From Casuarius casuarius (taxonomy: Eukaryota; Chordata; Aves; Casuariiformes; Casuariidae), in assembly GCA_003342895.1 (NCBI GenBank), contig PTFA01000042.1, positions 3,661,423 to 3,725,422 of the forward strand: DNA of 64,000 bases, read 5' to 3'. The position numbers and the translations under genes were made by a program. The notes beneath the pieces were generated by a model. That model saw only the letters and a program-made list of their open reading frames with translations. It ran no database searches and had not been told where the DNA came from. Below, piece by piece: positions 13,126 to 25,408 of the stretch. The stretch's first letter is position 1, and every line of letters begins with the position of its first letter.

Positions 13126-16100
13126 TAAGTGTCTTCTCTCTTTTCATTGGCTGTACAGAAAGGCTAGGCTCTGAACTGGATGCTCTGAATCACAATTAGA
13201 TGTTTGCAGTAGCCAGTACGAGTGACTTGCTTCCCTCTTCCTCCCCTGACCCCCTAGACAGGATCTGGGAACCAAAAGAATTAAAGGAACCTATCCCAAA
13301 TAAACTAGGCTTTGACAATAATAAAGAATTTTACTGAAATTTTTAAACACCAATGCAATACATAAAGAAAAAATGTAATAGAGCATGAGAGATTCATGTG
13401 TTAAAATAATTGCAAATATTCACAGTTTGTGATCATGTAGGTAATGAATAAGAAAGAACATAAATGCAAGAAAAAATAGTTAATGTTTTAAACTAAAAGA
13501 TTAGTTCAAGGAACAGTATCAGGTATGGGAAGCAGTCTTACTGAAATTACCACAGAGAAGGTACCAAGGCATCTACAAATGGGAATGCCATGTGAATACA
13601 GATTCAAGGCTAAGAACAGTGTCTGGATTCAGAAACCTTCTCTTATTAATGTAAACTTATTGTAATTTATATAAAGTATTTCATTATTATTAGAGTACTC
13701 TAATTTATATAAATGTATTCAATTATAATATAAAATTATTTATATTCTATTTACAGCAATAAACTTACATTTACATAAGCTGGCTTTCTGAACTTTGCCC
13801 ATGAAATACCCTAGCTCATTTCTGACTTGTAAATTTTGGTAGTTCTGTGCCAGTGAATTCTGGCCATCTTACTTCCTACTTGCCTAAGTGAAGCTAAGTT
13901 GAAGATTTTCTGCCTAGCACTACTACTTAGACCATCATCATATCTTACCACTTCAGTTTAACAGTACATTATTTGCTCTGTTCTCTTATGCAGGGTAATA
14001 CTCTTTGCCCTGCTAAAGGAGTTAAGACTAAATTATAGGTCTATACCTATTTACATACACGTAAGAGAGGTAATGTGAATGTCAGTGGTAGTGGATAAGG
14101 TCGAAGGTAGTTCAAAATGCTTGGCACCTCGAAAACCAGGCCACCACCATTTAAGTGTCTAAATACAGATTTAGACATTTATATTTAATCTAAATCTATG
14201 GCTTTATTCAGAAATGTACTCCAAACATTGATACTGGTAACACTTGACTGCATATTTAGGCAATCTGTAGCCATGACTGTTAGTGTTTAAATGCTCGAGA
14301 TTATTCTAAACACATCAGTATGACTACACTAATTTCAGACAGCTGTAGTATACTAGTATACTAGCCATGCCTTTTGTGTTACAGATGTAGTCATGTAGAA
14401 AGACAGGAGCTGACCTTAATAAAAGAACACAGGACAATACACAGTCCTGTAGAGGGAAAACCACTAATAAAGAACAGCCCAACTGTCTATTCACTAAAGC
14501 TTGTGGGCCAGTTCTTGCCTTCATCCTTGCCCAGAAAGTGTTGCCAAAATACAAGCACCTGGTCTATCTCAGGATTTCCTGAACTGGTTTGGAAGTGGTT
14601 CAAGCCATTTTTGCTAAGGTCTTTTTATAAACATACCTGTAGTGAATAAATGAGCAATCAGACTTTCAACCTCAGTTGAAGAAGAAAAAGGATGCATTAC
14701 CTTAGATTTTGCTGGGGAGGCCTGAACACCTTGCAAGGTTTTATCATTTCCTGGTGCCTGAAAGCCGTAATTTGTTTAACCTTTTTTTTTTTTCATCCCT
14801 CTCATCCTGGCAGCTCAACTGGTAGATAGTTTAATGGGTCCCAGCACAAGGGAATTTGGGGTGGAAGTCACTAACAGTGACACTAGGAGATAGAAAATCC
14901 TATAGCCTCCTTAAGAGTGGGGATGGAGAACTGTAAGGTCTGACAAAGAGCCAAGTCAGCCCAACTCATTGCAAACCACCTGGTGGCCTTCTGGATTCAT
15001 ACTCCCTGTATACCTCTGTTGGAACTGGGAATTGACTTAACCACGTGAAGAGCAGGCTGGCTGACGTGTTAGCACAGAACCATTTGTATGACGTTATTCT
15101 TCTAAAACTAGTTTCAGATCTTAGCTGCACGTGCGTTTCTCGCACAGGTGCTTGTGGCGTTCTGCCCTCCCCAGAGCGTTGCGGACAACCTGGCAAAGCT
15201 GCAGCACAAATACCTGAGGGATAGCCTCACACCAGCAGAAGAACCCTGCCAGGCAATCGACATGCTATTTTAGTAGCTCCATTCTGGCAGGACTGTCCCA
15301 GTGGGGCTTGACACCACGGGCCCAGTTGACCTCACCACTGGCATGCAGTGGTGGTCATGAGGTGGGCAGGGGCATTCTCAGCATAAGGTCAGCACCAGCC
15401 TTGCCTGTTCCCTGGAATAGCGTGCTGAGGTGAAACCTGTCCCCTGAAAAGCCTGCCCTACAAAGAGTGCTGGCTCACATAGCAATTAGCCTACATTAGC
15501 GATGCCACGGAATGCGCTCCAGGGCTGAAACGGTGTGCATAGCCAGAGCCAGTCTGAAATGCACCTTATAAGAAGACAATGGACACACAGCTGATTTGTT
15601 TTACATGCATACTAGAAAGACCAAACTGTTTTTATTCTGGTTTCATAAGGCTGAGTGAACTGCCTCTTTATTAGTCCCTTAGTCCATCTCTCTCATAATA
15701 AATTTTAACTCCTGGTAAGGTTCAGCCACTTCACAATTTGACAGACCCCTCTTGGACAGAGATCTCAAAGAGATCTTCAAAGAAGTTTTGTGAAAATTGG
15801 TTGCTGGGTAGATGATTGATCCTATTTAATTAGTTACTTTTTTCTCACTATGGGAAAAGCTGCACTATAAGCTTAACAGTGAATGCTTCTGTTTGGTCTG
15901 CCAAGCAGTGCACACATAACCCCAAATGAACCACAGTACACAGTCCCCTTTGCTCACATAGTGCAGGGTCACATGCCTGGACCTCTGGGTAGTTCAGCGT
16001 CTGAGGTACAAATGGAATCTGGAAACGTGAAATAAAATATTGGGCTGGGAGGGGATAGGAGATCTGGGAGGAAAAGGGGCTAGACAGTCATGCATCATTG

Positions 16101-17299
16101 CTTCTACTGCTTGAAGAACAATTCTTAGTGTGGTGAATTCAGCTATGTGGCCAGTTTAGAGAAATGTAATTTAAAACCTGTCACAATTATTTTTTCCCAG
16201 GTAGCAGGAGGTTTTATGGTCATGTAGGCACACTAGCAGAACATACTTCTAAGAACTTTCTTGAATAGATTTGTGAAGTCAGGATACTGCAAATATCGTG
16301 TCAGAATTTCAAAGACAACACCCCTCCAAAGGGAACACAAGAAGCTTTCTCTTGACATCAAGAACAAAGTTTTCGTTTTAGCCGGTGAAGACATACATTC
16401 TGCTGCACAACTACGGAGTGAGGAAACTGTATTTTGTATCACTGGATAAGCTTCAAAAGAAGCTGCCAATGAAGGACCTAATTTTAACAGGATTGAGGAC
16501 ATTTTTTTTGACTCTTCCAGGAATTTCCTACAGAGAAGCAAAAGCTTTACATTGAATAGCTGTAGGTAGATTCAACTTAACTGTGTTAAAATCAACAGAA
16601 CCAAATACAATTTTTTAGAGAGAAATGTGTTGTGTTGTACTGTTCTTCTGGATGTGAGTGAAACTTTATGATTACATTAACCTAATGCCTTTTTCATCTT
16701 TCCAAATAAAGGGAAAACAGATCTTCCTAGAAGTTGGAAATTTAGGATGTAAAGGAGTTCCCAGAAGGGAAAGAGACAAGACTGTGGTACTTGATTCGCA
16801 ACATTTTTAAAGAACAATTCTTCAGGAAAGCTGATGTTAAAACTGTTCTGCACTCCTACAACCACATATTTATTTATCACAGAAACTAGTTTCAAAAGGA
16901 CTTGTATGACAGAACCTAAAAGGATACATCTCTCCTAAAATAAATACCATGGCCGCTTTCCCAGAGGCTTCTTCCCAAAAGACTCCATTGTTTTTGGGAA
17001 GGACGTTGAAATCGATGCAAGCAACTTGTCATACTTAGGCGTAAGATTTTGAACCTGTCTCTTTATAAAGTGAGAACACCAAGGAATAAATCACAACCAT
17101 TCAAGAGAATATCAGAGAAAACCCAGGGAGCAGCACATTTTTTTTGTAGCAAGCCTCATCCGGCAGCAACAGCAGCAATTCTAGGACCTTCTGGTCCAGA
17201 GGCGTGCCAACCTACACAATATGCAGTACTGGCTGTCAATCCCAACCCCATACTATCAAAGCCAGGCTCTGATGATGATTCAAAAGCTTATCTATCTAC
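13126..17299. other. Intergenic DNA, no gene seen
   Basis: No convincing coding exon is visible. The segment at about 15,150-15,560 is more GC-rich, with a small hairpin around 15,329-15,350, but it has no recognisable protein or repeat family. The remainder is AT-rich with a few short open frames that look random. Confidence 0.5.
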
Positions 17300-17324
17300 A
17301 TGCAAATAGGTTACCATGGCAACC
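17300..17324. promoter_or_regulatory. Octamer motif abutting an RFX X-box
   Basis: ATGCAAAT (POU/octamer) occupies 17,300-17,307. One base later GGTTACCATGGCAACC spans 17,309-17,324. The second motif is a near-perfectly symmetric X-box, the site bound by RFX factors (GTTRCCATGGYAAC). The pair lies about 5 kb upstream of the CpG-island promoter, which has its own X-box. A distal enhancer is plausible but is inferred from motifs alone. Confidence 0.5.
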
Positions 17325-20005
17325 TCTCTGGCCTAAAAAGAGATGGACCACATTAGTTACTTAGCAGCACCTTTTTGACAGGCGAAACACAAGCTGCTCA
17401 CTCCAGATGATGGTTTGATTTAGAATTAAGTCTGTCTGAGAGCTGCAGTGGCGTTCTCTGAAGTGTTAATGATGTAACCCAGAGAGAAGAACTTCTTCTG
17501 GGACTTTACTTCAAATCACGGCCTAGCACCAAAGGGACTGAGCTATGTGGTGGCTTTGCCTGGGAGTCACAAGTTAAGAGAACAGTTGACATCACCTTTT
17601 TCTACATTATGAAGAAATCTTTTCTAAAGTTATCCTGAGCTATGTCTACTGGCATAAGAAGGCCACTGCACAGAGGATGTGCAAGATACCAAGGATTATT
17701 TGAATTGATACTTGCACAATGCATCTTCTAGACTGAAACATCTACTCAAAGTACAAATATTAGCCCCTGGAAAGGTCAAAGAGTCCCCATGACTGGTGTG
17801 AAAGAAGTTCAGAGAGGAATACACACACTGCAAGGGAAAAACTACATGGCTACTAGTGCTTTTTAGGATTTAGATCACAGAATAAAGTCACATACGGTTT
17901 CAGCACATATGGTTAAGAAGCAAGTGGACACCTCCTACTCTAATGGCAAGATTTAAAAGGGAAACACTGGCAAATATTACCCATAATCATACTCCACTAT
18001 AAGACAATAGTGGAACAACTGGAACAACTAAATGATTATCTACAGTTCGAAGCAGGAGAAGGAGATGGAACCAGGCTGAGAATATACTTAGCAAGTTCAA
18101 TAGACTTGGGAAGTACTGAGCCCCTTAATCAGGAAAACATCTTCATCACAGAAATTGTAAATAGAGACTTACTGATGTAATTTGTGTTCATAAGAACACA
18201 GAAGTGACTACTGACACAGCTATACTAAGTCTATGACGGGCAGAATGCTGGGCTGGAAAACTAAGAAGCCATCTTAAAATACTAGTTATGCGAATAGACA
18301 TTCCTAATTCAAGATTAAAGAAGTCCTGGTAATCTTTGACAGGGAGTGAGAAGTTTCTGAAATTGTCTATTGCTTCCAAAATCTGGAAACCAAGATAGGT
18401 AAAACTAGCATCACATGCCAACTTGTACACTATGCCCATAATCAGAAGCAAACAAATGAACTAGGAAATAAATGAGCAGAACTGGCCACTGTGGATGTGA
18501 GAAGGGCCATGTTTATCACACCAGTAGTCCATCCACTTCAGTACTGTCTCTTGTACAGTAGCTTCCACTACCAGAAGTTTTAAAGAAAACAATTACTGAA
18601 CAAGCAGACCTAACAAGTAATTCCTTTCTAATCATTATCAGTTAGAAACCTCAAAGCATGAAAACCCATGTAATTTTCTGCTTTCCCCTCTGATTTATTG
18701 ATCTCTTTATTCTGTTTCTTTGATAAAAGAGAAAGTAAATAGGAACACAAATATTTATTTTATTCATCACTATATTCATCTGTCATGCCTTATCCTATTC
18801 TTCTTCTTTCAGATGACAAAATCTGTTTCCCCACCCAATACCAATAATAATAACCATCAGTTTTGGAAACCCTTTGTTTTGACTGTATACTTTTTGTGGT
18901 TGTCCTGTACCTTTGGAAACTCTTGGATTCTCTAAGTTCCAATCACAGCCATTTATATAGCAGTCCTAAGTCTACTTTGTTGACAGCATAGATGCAAATG
19001 CAGACTAAAAGTAGAGGAAAACAGGAAGGATCATATTTTTCAGTATAATCATATTGAAAGGCAGACAAGGAGAGAGAGAATAGTCAAGGAAGGTTGACTG
19101 TAAATTTCTGATTAGGATACTATAGTGCTTTGAATGTTATATATTGCTTCACTTTGCACCTACTGAACTAAGAAAAACTTACACTGTTCTGTTGTTTCTT
19201 TTGCATTTGTTCTATTTTTCTAGTCTGTTGTATATTTTTTTCTCTTTCAATTTTATTTCAGATCTCATTTCTCCATACTGTACTCTTTCCTCTTCATTTT
19301 TCTTTTTATGTACTATTTTATTCTTATTTTTTCTCAATTTTCTGCTTATTGTTACTCTTTTTGATCCCAAATATACTCAGTGTTCTAAGGGGTTTGTCTG
19401 TTAGGCAGAGAAAAACAAGTATTTCCTAGGAGCCAGTCTACTTATTTATAAAGAATGTATGCAAAATCCTGTTTTAAAATGTGACATTGCAACTCTGTCT
19501 AAACCATCCCTAGGTTTTTGATGGAGAGTAAAAAATATTGCAGAATTGGGAAGAAAAGGATTCTCAGTCTTTCTTCTCTCAACAGTCCCTTTTTCCCTAA
19601 AGAAAAAATTGTAAGATGTGGTAACTCCTCGTTATGTAGAACAAAGTAGGAGTTAGCAAGTGTTTGTATCCCCTTCTTCTAGATCAGTCTCTCTCTCTCA
19701 TGTATTCTATTTCAGCTACTTCTTTCCAAAGCTGATCTCTTAGAAGCTCTAGGTCTCTTGCTGACTGTATTTACTTTTGGCCTATTGCATGGAGTTCACC
19801 AGCAAAACCAGCTAATGTATACTCTTGTCTTCTATCCCTTATTCCCCCTCATGTCTGTCTGTGGAGTACCAATGTTTCAGTTATTCCAATACGACCATTC
19901 GTGGGATACATTTTACAACAGATCAGGGAGCTGATCTGGTTTTAAAATCAGAAGAAAACTTACCTACTTGGAAGCTGAGAGTCCCTGCTTGGAAGACTCT
20001 CACTT
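17325..20005. other. Intergenic DNA, no gene seen
   Basis: Short open frames only. A T-rich stretch of about 250 bases at 19,150-19,400 encodes a spurious hydrophobic peptide. No repeat family was recognised. Confidence 0.5.
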
Positions 20006-20316
20006 CCCAAACCCTAGACCCAACCCTTTCCCCACCTACAGCACAGAAGAGGACTTCTAGCTACTAGTGATGAGATAAAGCTCTGTCCTACTACCAGCCT
20101 ATGTGCTAGCTTTCCAGGTGGGCAGGATTTTGGTAGAGTCCCAGCCTGGATTGCCCTCAGATCCCTAACCCTAGCCCTAAACCTACCTGCAATAGAAGAC
20201 ACAAGACCTACTCCCAATGCATATAGACAGACAACTTCATCCTGATACCAGCTCTCATCCTAGACCTGTAGCTAGAGCAGGATTCTGGTAGAATTCTAGT
20301 TCAGAAGGGCCTTGTT
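20006..20316. repeat. Degenerate tandem repeat, about 157-bp unit, with telomere-like core
   Basis: Two long copies can be aligned by eye. One starts with 'cccaaaccctagaccc' at 20,006 and the next with 'ccctaaccctagcccta' at 20,163. Each later carries 'aggattYtggtagaRtYcYag' (20,127 and about 20,280). Part of an earlier copy may be visible just upstream ('gagagtccctgcttggaaga', 19,977 on). The second copy contains three consecutive CCCTAA-like hexamers. Divergence is high. Confidence 0.55.
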
Positions 20317-20388
20317 CCTTAATTTTAACCATTAGCAGCTTCAACGCTTTTTAGCTGTTAAGTTACTGAACAAAAAAATTTTGTAAAT

Positions 20389-20431
20389 GGGGTGTGTGTG
20401 TATGTGTGTGCGTGCATGTATGTACTTTTAA
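20389..20431. repeat. Interrupted (TG)n microsatellite
   Basis: A run of GT dinucleotides is interrupted by TATG, CG and CA steps. Confidence 0.8.
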
Positions 20432-22099
20432 TGTAATAGACGTTTAAGAAAAGACTATTGTACAAGAGAAGAACAGTACAGGTTATTCATTATCAAGATT
20501 ATATGAACAAGACAAGACTACGTAGTTGTTATATGGGGGGGGAGGCCACCACCTTATGTCCAGTAGGACATTTTAACTTTCTCCTACAGGCTCTACATGC
20601 TCTCAGCCTAAGTTGCCACATACCTATCTCTGCAAGCTTGGGTATAGCCTGCAAAAAGAAGCAGAGGATTACTGAGCAAATGCACAAATGTGTGAGAATT
20701 CTGTGATCTGTTTAAGTGCTAGCCAAAAACATTGTAACTTGTTACATGCTATGTAACATACTGTAATACAGTAAATGCCACAATACATTTGTATGAGCTT
20801 TGTAGTGACATTGAACAACAGAGCTCATTTTCCATTATTCTGCTGCTGCATGTCACCATCCAGACAGAGCAGCAAGGAGATTTTAGCAAGGTTTACAAAA
20901 TCCTGATGGGGACAGATCCCGTTGTCACCAAGGTATCAGCTGCCATTCCTTACAGGTCAACTGGACTGAGCATATGCAAGACAGCTAATGCTTTCTAGAT
21001 ATTTTTAATTTCTTGTGCAACATACCATGCATGCAGATATCTTAGGGCAAAATATGACAATATTAACTTGGGAGTCTTCTGTATAGAAGCAGGTGATTCT
21101 GTATGCCTTTGTTACACTGCAGGATATGCATGTTGGCTTTCCTCATCTTGGGGAAGAATTACATTCTGATCATATTCCAAAGAAAGAGAAATGTCAAAAG
21201 CAGCTCAAAGTGGCCCCTCAATCTTTCTGGGGATGAGGGGAATGAGAAATGACTGCTTAAACCCACTTAAACCATGCTGCTCCTGAACACCTACCATGGC
21301 TTTAAGGTGCAATTTCATGGATGACTTAACCTAACCTAACACCATGCTGTTACTCAATGGGGTGGTCCTACGCTTCCCTCTGCCACACGTTCCTGCCTTC
21401 TCCTTTGCATCAGCACTTATACTTGCCATACGAAAGATTTTTTTTTTTTTTTTGTCAGGGTCAGTGTGTCAATTACTCTATGCTACCATTCCTATTGCTG
21501 TAGAAAACAGACAGAGGGACTAAATGGCTGAAGGTGGAGAGGGTGTGGACTGCTATTTTCAACAGCAACAAAATCTTAGCTCCCTTGAACTGCTTGTAAA
21601 ACTGCATTTGTACAGCCATGGTTAGATAATTGGAGGACATACTACTTTGGCTGTTACTTCACCTACCTTTAGTTGTTTATTTCCAGCTCTGAAATTCAGA
21701 GAGAAATAGGGGAACAGAGGAAGAAAAAGTAATAGCACAAATGTTAGTAATATGTCCTAATTTCTTCAAGGAGCAAGGCTGACTGTGAACTAAAACAACT
21801 AGGTTAAAAAAATCAGGTACCAGAATTAAAACATTAGATGAAGGCCACATTCTACTTTTTGGATCTTCGTGAATATTCCTGGAAAAAAAAAATCCCTAGC
21901 ATAGATTTACATTAGTAGTATGGATTCCTAAACTCTGGTCCACAATAAAAAGTGGAACTAAGTCTTCCCTCAAGAACCCAAGGCTCCCTTCCCCACCACA
22001 CATCCACAGTGCGAGTGCCACACAAGGCAACACCTTAGCGTTTTTATTTAATATTTTTAAAAATAGGAAGAAATACATATTTTTAAATACATCTTTTAG
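20432..22099. other. Upstream flank of the CpG island, no gene seen
   Basis: No coding sequence was recognised. An 18-base T run sits at 21,438-21,455. The base composition changes sharply at about 22,100, where the CpG island begins. Confidence 0.5.
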
Positions 22100-22559
22100 G
22101 GCGGGATGTGAAGAAACCCTGCTCCCTGCAGAGCCGCCCAGCTCCCGCCGCCGCCGCCTCAAGGCTTGGCCCCTCCGCACCTAGGCGGGAACCACCGGCC
22201 CCTGCAGGCCGGGGAAGGCCCCGGCGCGGGGGCGGCTCGGGCGGAGCAGCGCGGCTCACCGTGAGGCAGCGGCGGCAGCGTCCCTCGCTCCCTCCCCCGC
22301 CCGCCCCGGAGGACCGTGACCGTAACCGCCCTCGCGCCGCGGAGCTGCCCCTCCCACACACTCCGGGGCCCAGCGCGCGCCGGGGCCATCCCGGCCCGCA
22401 GCGGCGCGGATATCGTCACACGCCGGAGGGGCGGGGGAGCCGCAGTTGCCCCGGCGACCAAGCCCCGCCCTCCACCCGTCGCTCTCTTCCCTACCCTCCC
22501 CACGTCAGCGGCCGTCTCCCGCCCGGCCGGGGTGGGGCGCTTGGGTAGCGTGATTGACA

Positions 22560-22573
22560 GTTGCCATAGTAAC
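22560..22573. promoter_or_regulatory. RFX X-box in the promoter
   Basis: GTTGCCATAGTAAC differs by one central base from a symmetric RFX X-box. It lies about 35 bases before the assembly gap and is followed 11 bases later by a YY1-like CGCCATTTTG. A second, weaker copy, GTTGCCCCGGCGAC, is at 22,445-22,458. Confidence 0.6.
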
Positions 22574-22608
22574 AGGCTCGCCCCGTCGCCATTTTGTCAG
22601 TTAGCTTT

Positions 22609-23208
22609 NNNNNNNNNNNNNNNNNNNNNNNNNNNNNNNNNNNNNNNNNNNNNNNNNNNNNNNNNNNNNNNNNNNNNNNNNNNNNNNNNNNNNNNNNNNN
22701 NNNNNNNNNNNNNNNNNNNNNNNNNNNNNNNNNNNNNNNNNNNNNNNNNNNNNNNNNNNNNNNNNNNNNNNNNNNNNNNNNNNNNNNNNNNNNNNNNNNN
22801 NNNNNNNNNNNNNNNNNNNNNNNNNNNNNNNNNNNNNNNNNNNNNNNNNNNNNNNNNNNNNNNNNNNNNNNNNNNNNNNNNNNNNNNNNNNNNNNNNNNN
22901 NNNNNNNNNNNNNNNNNNNNNNNNNNNNNNNNNNNNNNNNNNNNNNNNNNNNNNNNNNNNNNNNNNNNNNNNNNNNNNNNNNNNNNNNNNNNNNNNNNNN
23001 NNNNNNNNNNNNNNNNNNNNNNNNNNNNNNNNNNNNNNNNNNNNNNNNNNNNNNNNNNNNNNNNNNNNNNNNNNNNNNNNNNNNNNNNNNNNNNNNNNNN
23101 NNNNNNNNNNNNNNNNNNNNNNNNNNNNNNNNNNNNNNNNNNNNNNNNNNNNNNNNNNNNNNNNNNNNNNNNNNNNNNNNNNNNNNNNNNNNNNNNNNNN
23201 NNNNNNNN
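22609..23208. other. Assembly gap of exactly 600 N
   Basis: The bases are all N. The gap lies inside the CpG island and probably hides the core promoter and the start of exon 1. GC-rich first exons of birds are often lost in short-read assemblies. The round length suggests a placeholder or estimated size. Confidence 0.98.
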
Positions 23209-23681
23209 GCTGCTGTCCCCGCGCTGCCTGGCCGGGGCTCAGGCCGCCGCCGCCGCCGCGCCGTGCCGAGCCGAGCCGAGGCCGGGCCCTGCCGTTGCCG
23301 CCGCCGGGCGCTGCGCAGGTTTGGAACGCGCGCCATTTTGTGAGCGATAGAAAATCCAGCCCGGCCAGGAAGCGCCGCGGATCCGCCCGCCGGGCCGGGC
23401 CGGGCCCCGCTCCCCGCCGCCCGGAGAGGAAGGCGCGCTGCGGGCAGCCCCCGCAGCCGCTGCCCCCTGCACTCCGAGCGGCAGCGGCATCGCCGCCGGC
23501 CGCGCGGGCCCGAGCGCGGCGGGGCGGCCGGACTGCGGAGCGCGCAAGAGGGAGGCGCTGCCGCGCCGGGGCCCCTGGCCGAGGCCGGGGGAAGCGCTCG
23601 CCGCCCGCTCTGCGTGCGCCCACCGCCCGGGAGAGGAGGCCGCAGCCGGCCGGAGCGCGGGGCCCGCCGCCCCCCACACGG
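23209..23681 (+). other. DYRK1A: Probable non-coding exon 1 of DYRK1A (5' end unknown)
   Basis: This GC-rich segment ends at a strong splice donor, G|GTAAGCG, at 23,682. No start codon with a plausible coding frame leads into it. The long open frames through the segment come from CpG-rich composition (Ala, Pro, Arg and Gly runs) and are interrupted by the gap. A non-coding exon 1 followed by a long intron is how DYRK1A is organised in mammals. The exon's 5' boundary is not visible. It may lie in the gap or between the gap and about 23,340. Other donors in the island could also be used. Confidence 0.55.
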
Positions 23682-25258
23682 GTAAGCGAGACGCCTCAGC
23701 CGGTGGCGGGGAGCTGCGCAGCGGGACGAGCTGGTGCCACCTCCCGGCCCGGCGCGGTCGAGGGGGGCGCAGCGCAGGGGGCAGCTCCGCTGCCATCTTA
23801 GAGGAGGTGGGGAAAGCGCAGGGGCCCGCCGAGCCCCCGGCCGGAGCTGGCAGGGCCCGGACCCGCACCGGGCTTCGGAGCCGCCCTTGCTCGCCGCCCT
23901 CCATACCGCTGCTCCCTTCTGGGGCTGGCCGGGGGCAGCGGCGGCGGCCGCTCCGCAGCTCGGAGGCGGCGGCCTCTGCGGCCCTTTTCGCCTCGGTGTC
24001 CAGGAGAGGCTGTCGCTGCCGGCTTGGGAAATGGAGCGGCGAGGAGGGCTGCGGGACCGGAGATGGAGGAAGGGAGTTTGCCTCGATCCTCTCGCTCTTA
24101 TGCGCAACGCCCTGCGGTGGGCGGGTGCGAGGTCTCGCCCCGGTCTGGGAGCAAGGAGAGGAGGCGAGGAGGGTGTCAGGAGTTGAACAATCAGCTGAGC
24201 AGGCACCTGTTGTGGTGGAGGCTTTAGGTGCCCCTGCCCGCACCCCTGCAAGAGACTCCTGATAGGTGGGGAACTTGGAGGCTGATGAAGGAGTACCTGT
24301 GTAAGATTACTGTCATCTGGGCTGGGGGGGTGGGGAAGAGGGGAGAGAGGCAGTTGGGCATACACGCACGGACGTACAGGCGCTCCTATATTTTAGTGGT
24401 TAGCTGCAACCTTTTAGGAATTTTGCTTTGTGTTGCTGAAGAAATTGGAGACTGCATCTGATATGTAGGGTGCGTTTCCTATGGAGTGGCATTTCCTCTT
24501 GCCCCCACAAAATCAGAAAACACAATTTAGAGTACTGCAATTCGAAATTTTGAAATGCATACATTTTTGAATCTTAGTCAGCTTTGAAGTTTTCAGTTTA
24601 GCCTGTCCAAAGACTATGTAGGGGTTCTTTGATCATGTGTCTAGACTGCTGCTGTTACTTAGTTCTCCTATTACTCCACAGTCATTGGGGGAAATAAACA
24701 TTCATTGTTCTTTAAAATTAACAAAGAGAGAATATCTGACTACAAAATAAATCAATAAACGTGTTTTGACAATGTACCATTTTAATCCCAATGGGAGTGT
24801 GCTGTTAACTTTTGCCAGTAGGTATATATAGTCACTTTTACGTGGATATAATATCCCAAGGATCTAGATAAGTAGAAGTTAACTTTTTATGATTGTGTTA
24901 GTATTTCAGTTTCTTTTCCGTAAGAAAAGGAGTGTAAAGCTGAAGAATACATCGATGATGTCTGATGATAAATGAGCAAATTTTTTTTTGTAGTAGTATT
25001 TAATTATCTGCCTGTAACTGTGCATAATTTGACTTATGTCAATGGAATAGTCTGTAGCCTTAAGAAGTTTTGGAAAAACTTGTTTCTCCTTTTCTCCCCC
25101 TTCCCTCGACATCTGTAGGTTGGATATTTTTGGAAAATTATACTTAATATATTTAGAATAATAACATTGAAATTAATTTTGAGTATAAGCTGATATTTGT
25201 CTGTTAACTATTAACCATATATATTTAGTGAAATTTGGAGGGGTGTATAGATATACAT

Positions 25259-25272
25259 AGAGAGAGAGAGAG
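25259..25272. repeat. (AG)7 microsatellite
   Basis: Seven uninterrupted AG units. Confidence 0.85.
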
Positions 25273-25383
25273 ACTACTTTTGTAGGATATGCTTAATGTT
25301 TTTGGCTCATATGAAGTATTTAGAATTAGAACTTTTTTATTTGCAGTCTGAAGTAGACTGCATTGTGTTAAATTTACATTTTC

Positions 25384-25408
25384 TTCTGTGAATTAAAAAT
25401 TCACAGAA
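25384..25408. repeat. Short perfect hairpin in intron 1
   Basis: Two 11-base arms (TTCTGTGAATT and its complement) are separated by three A residues. It is AT-rich and short, and may be chance. Confidence 0.5.

Larger units (their letters stand above)
22100..24260 (+). promoter_or_regulatory. DYRK1A: CpG-island promoter of the DYRK1A-like gene
   Basis: About 2.1 kb are very rich in G, C and CpG, in sharp contrast with the AT-rich flanks, and no TATA box is obvious. Motifs seen are an E2F-like GGCGGGAA at 22,184-22,191, GC boxes at 22,428-22,436 and 22,463-22,470, and a CRE half-site CACGTCAG at 22,501-22,508. There are RFX X-box-like pairs at 22,445-22,458 and 22,560-22,573. YY1-like sites lie at 22,585-22,596, 23,331-23,340 and 23,789-23,799. 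These features fit a housekeeping-type, dispersed-start promoter. The transcription start cannot be placed because a 600-base gap lies in the middle. Direction is assigned as plus from the splice donor at 23,682 and the downstream start-codon exon. Bidirectional activity is possible. Confidence 0.85.

Noticed and set aside
15380..15405. TCAGCACC half of a REST/NRSE element
   Set aside because: Only the left half-site is present. The second half (GGACAGCGCC type) is missing.
18720..19404. Open frames rich in Phe, Leu and Ser that look like membrane segments
   Set aside because: They come from T-rich sequence, lack splice or promoter context, and show no family resemblance.
22108..24365. Long open frames on both strands through the CpG island, some over 300 codons
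   Set aside because: They consist of Ala, Pro, Arg and Gly from GC-rich composition, overlap on both strands, and the longest ones run through 600 N. They do not resemble proteins.
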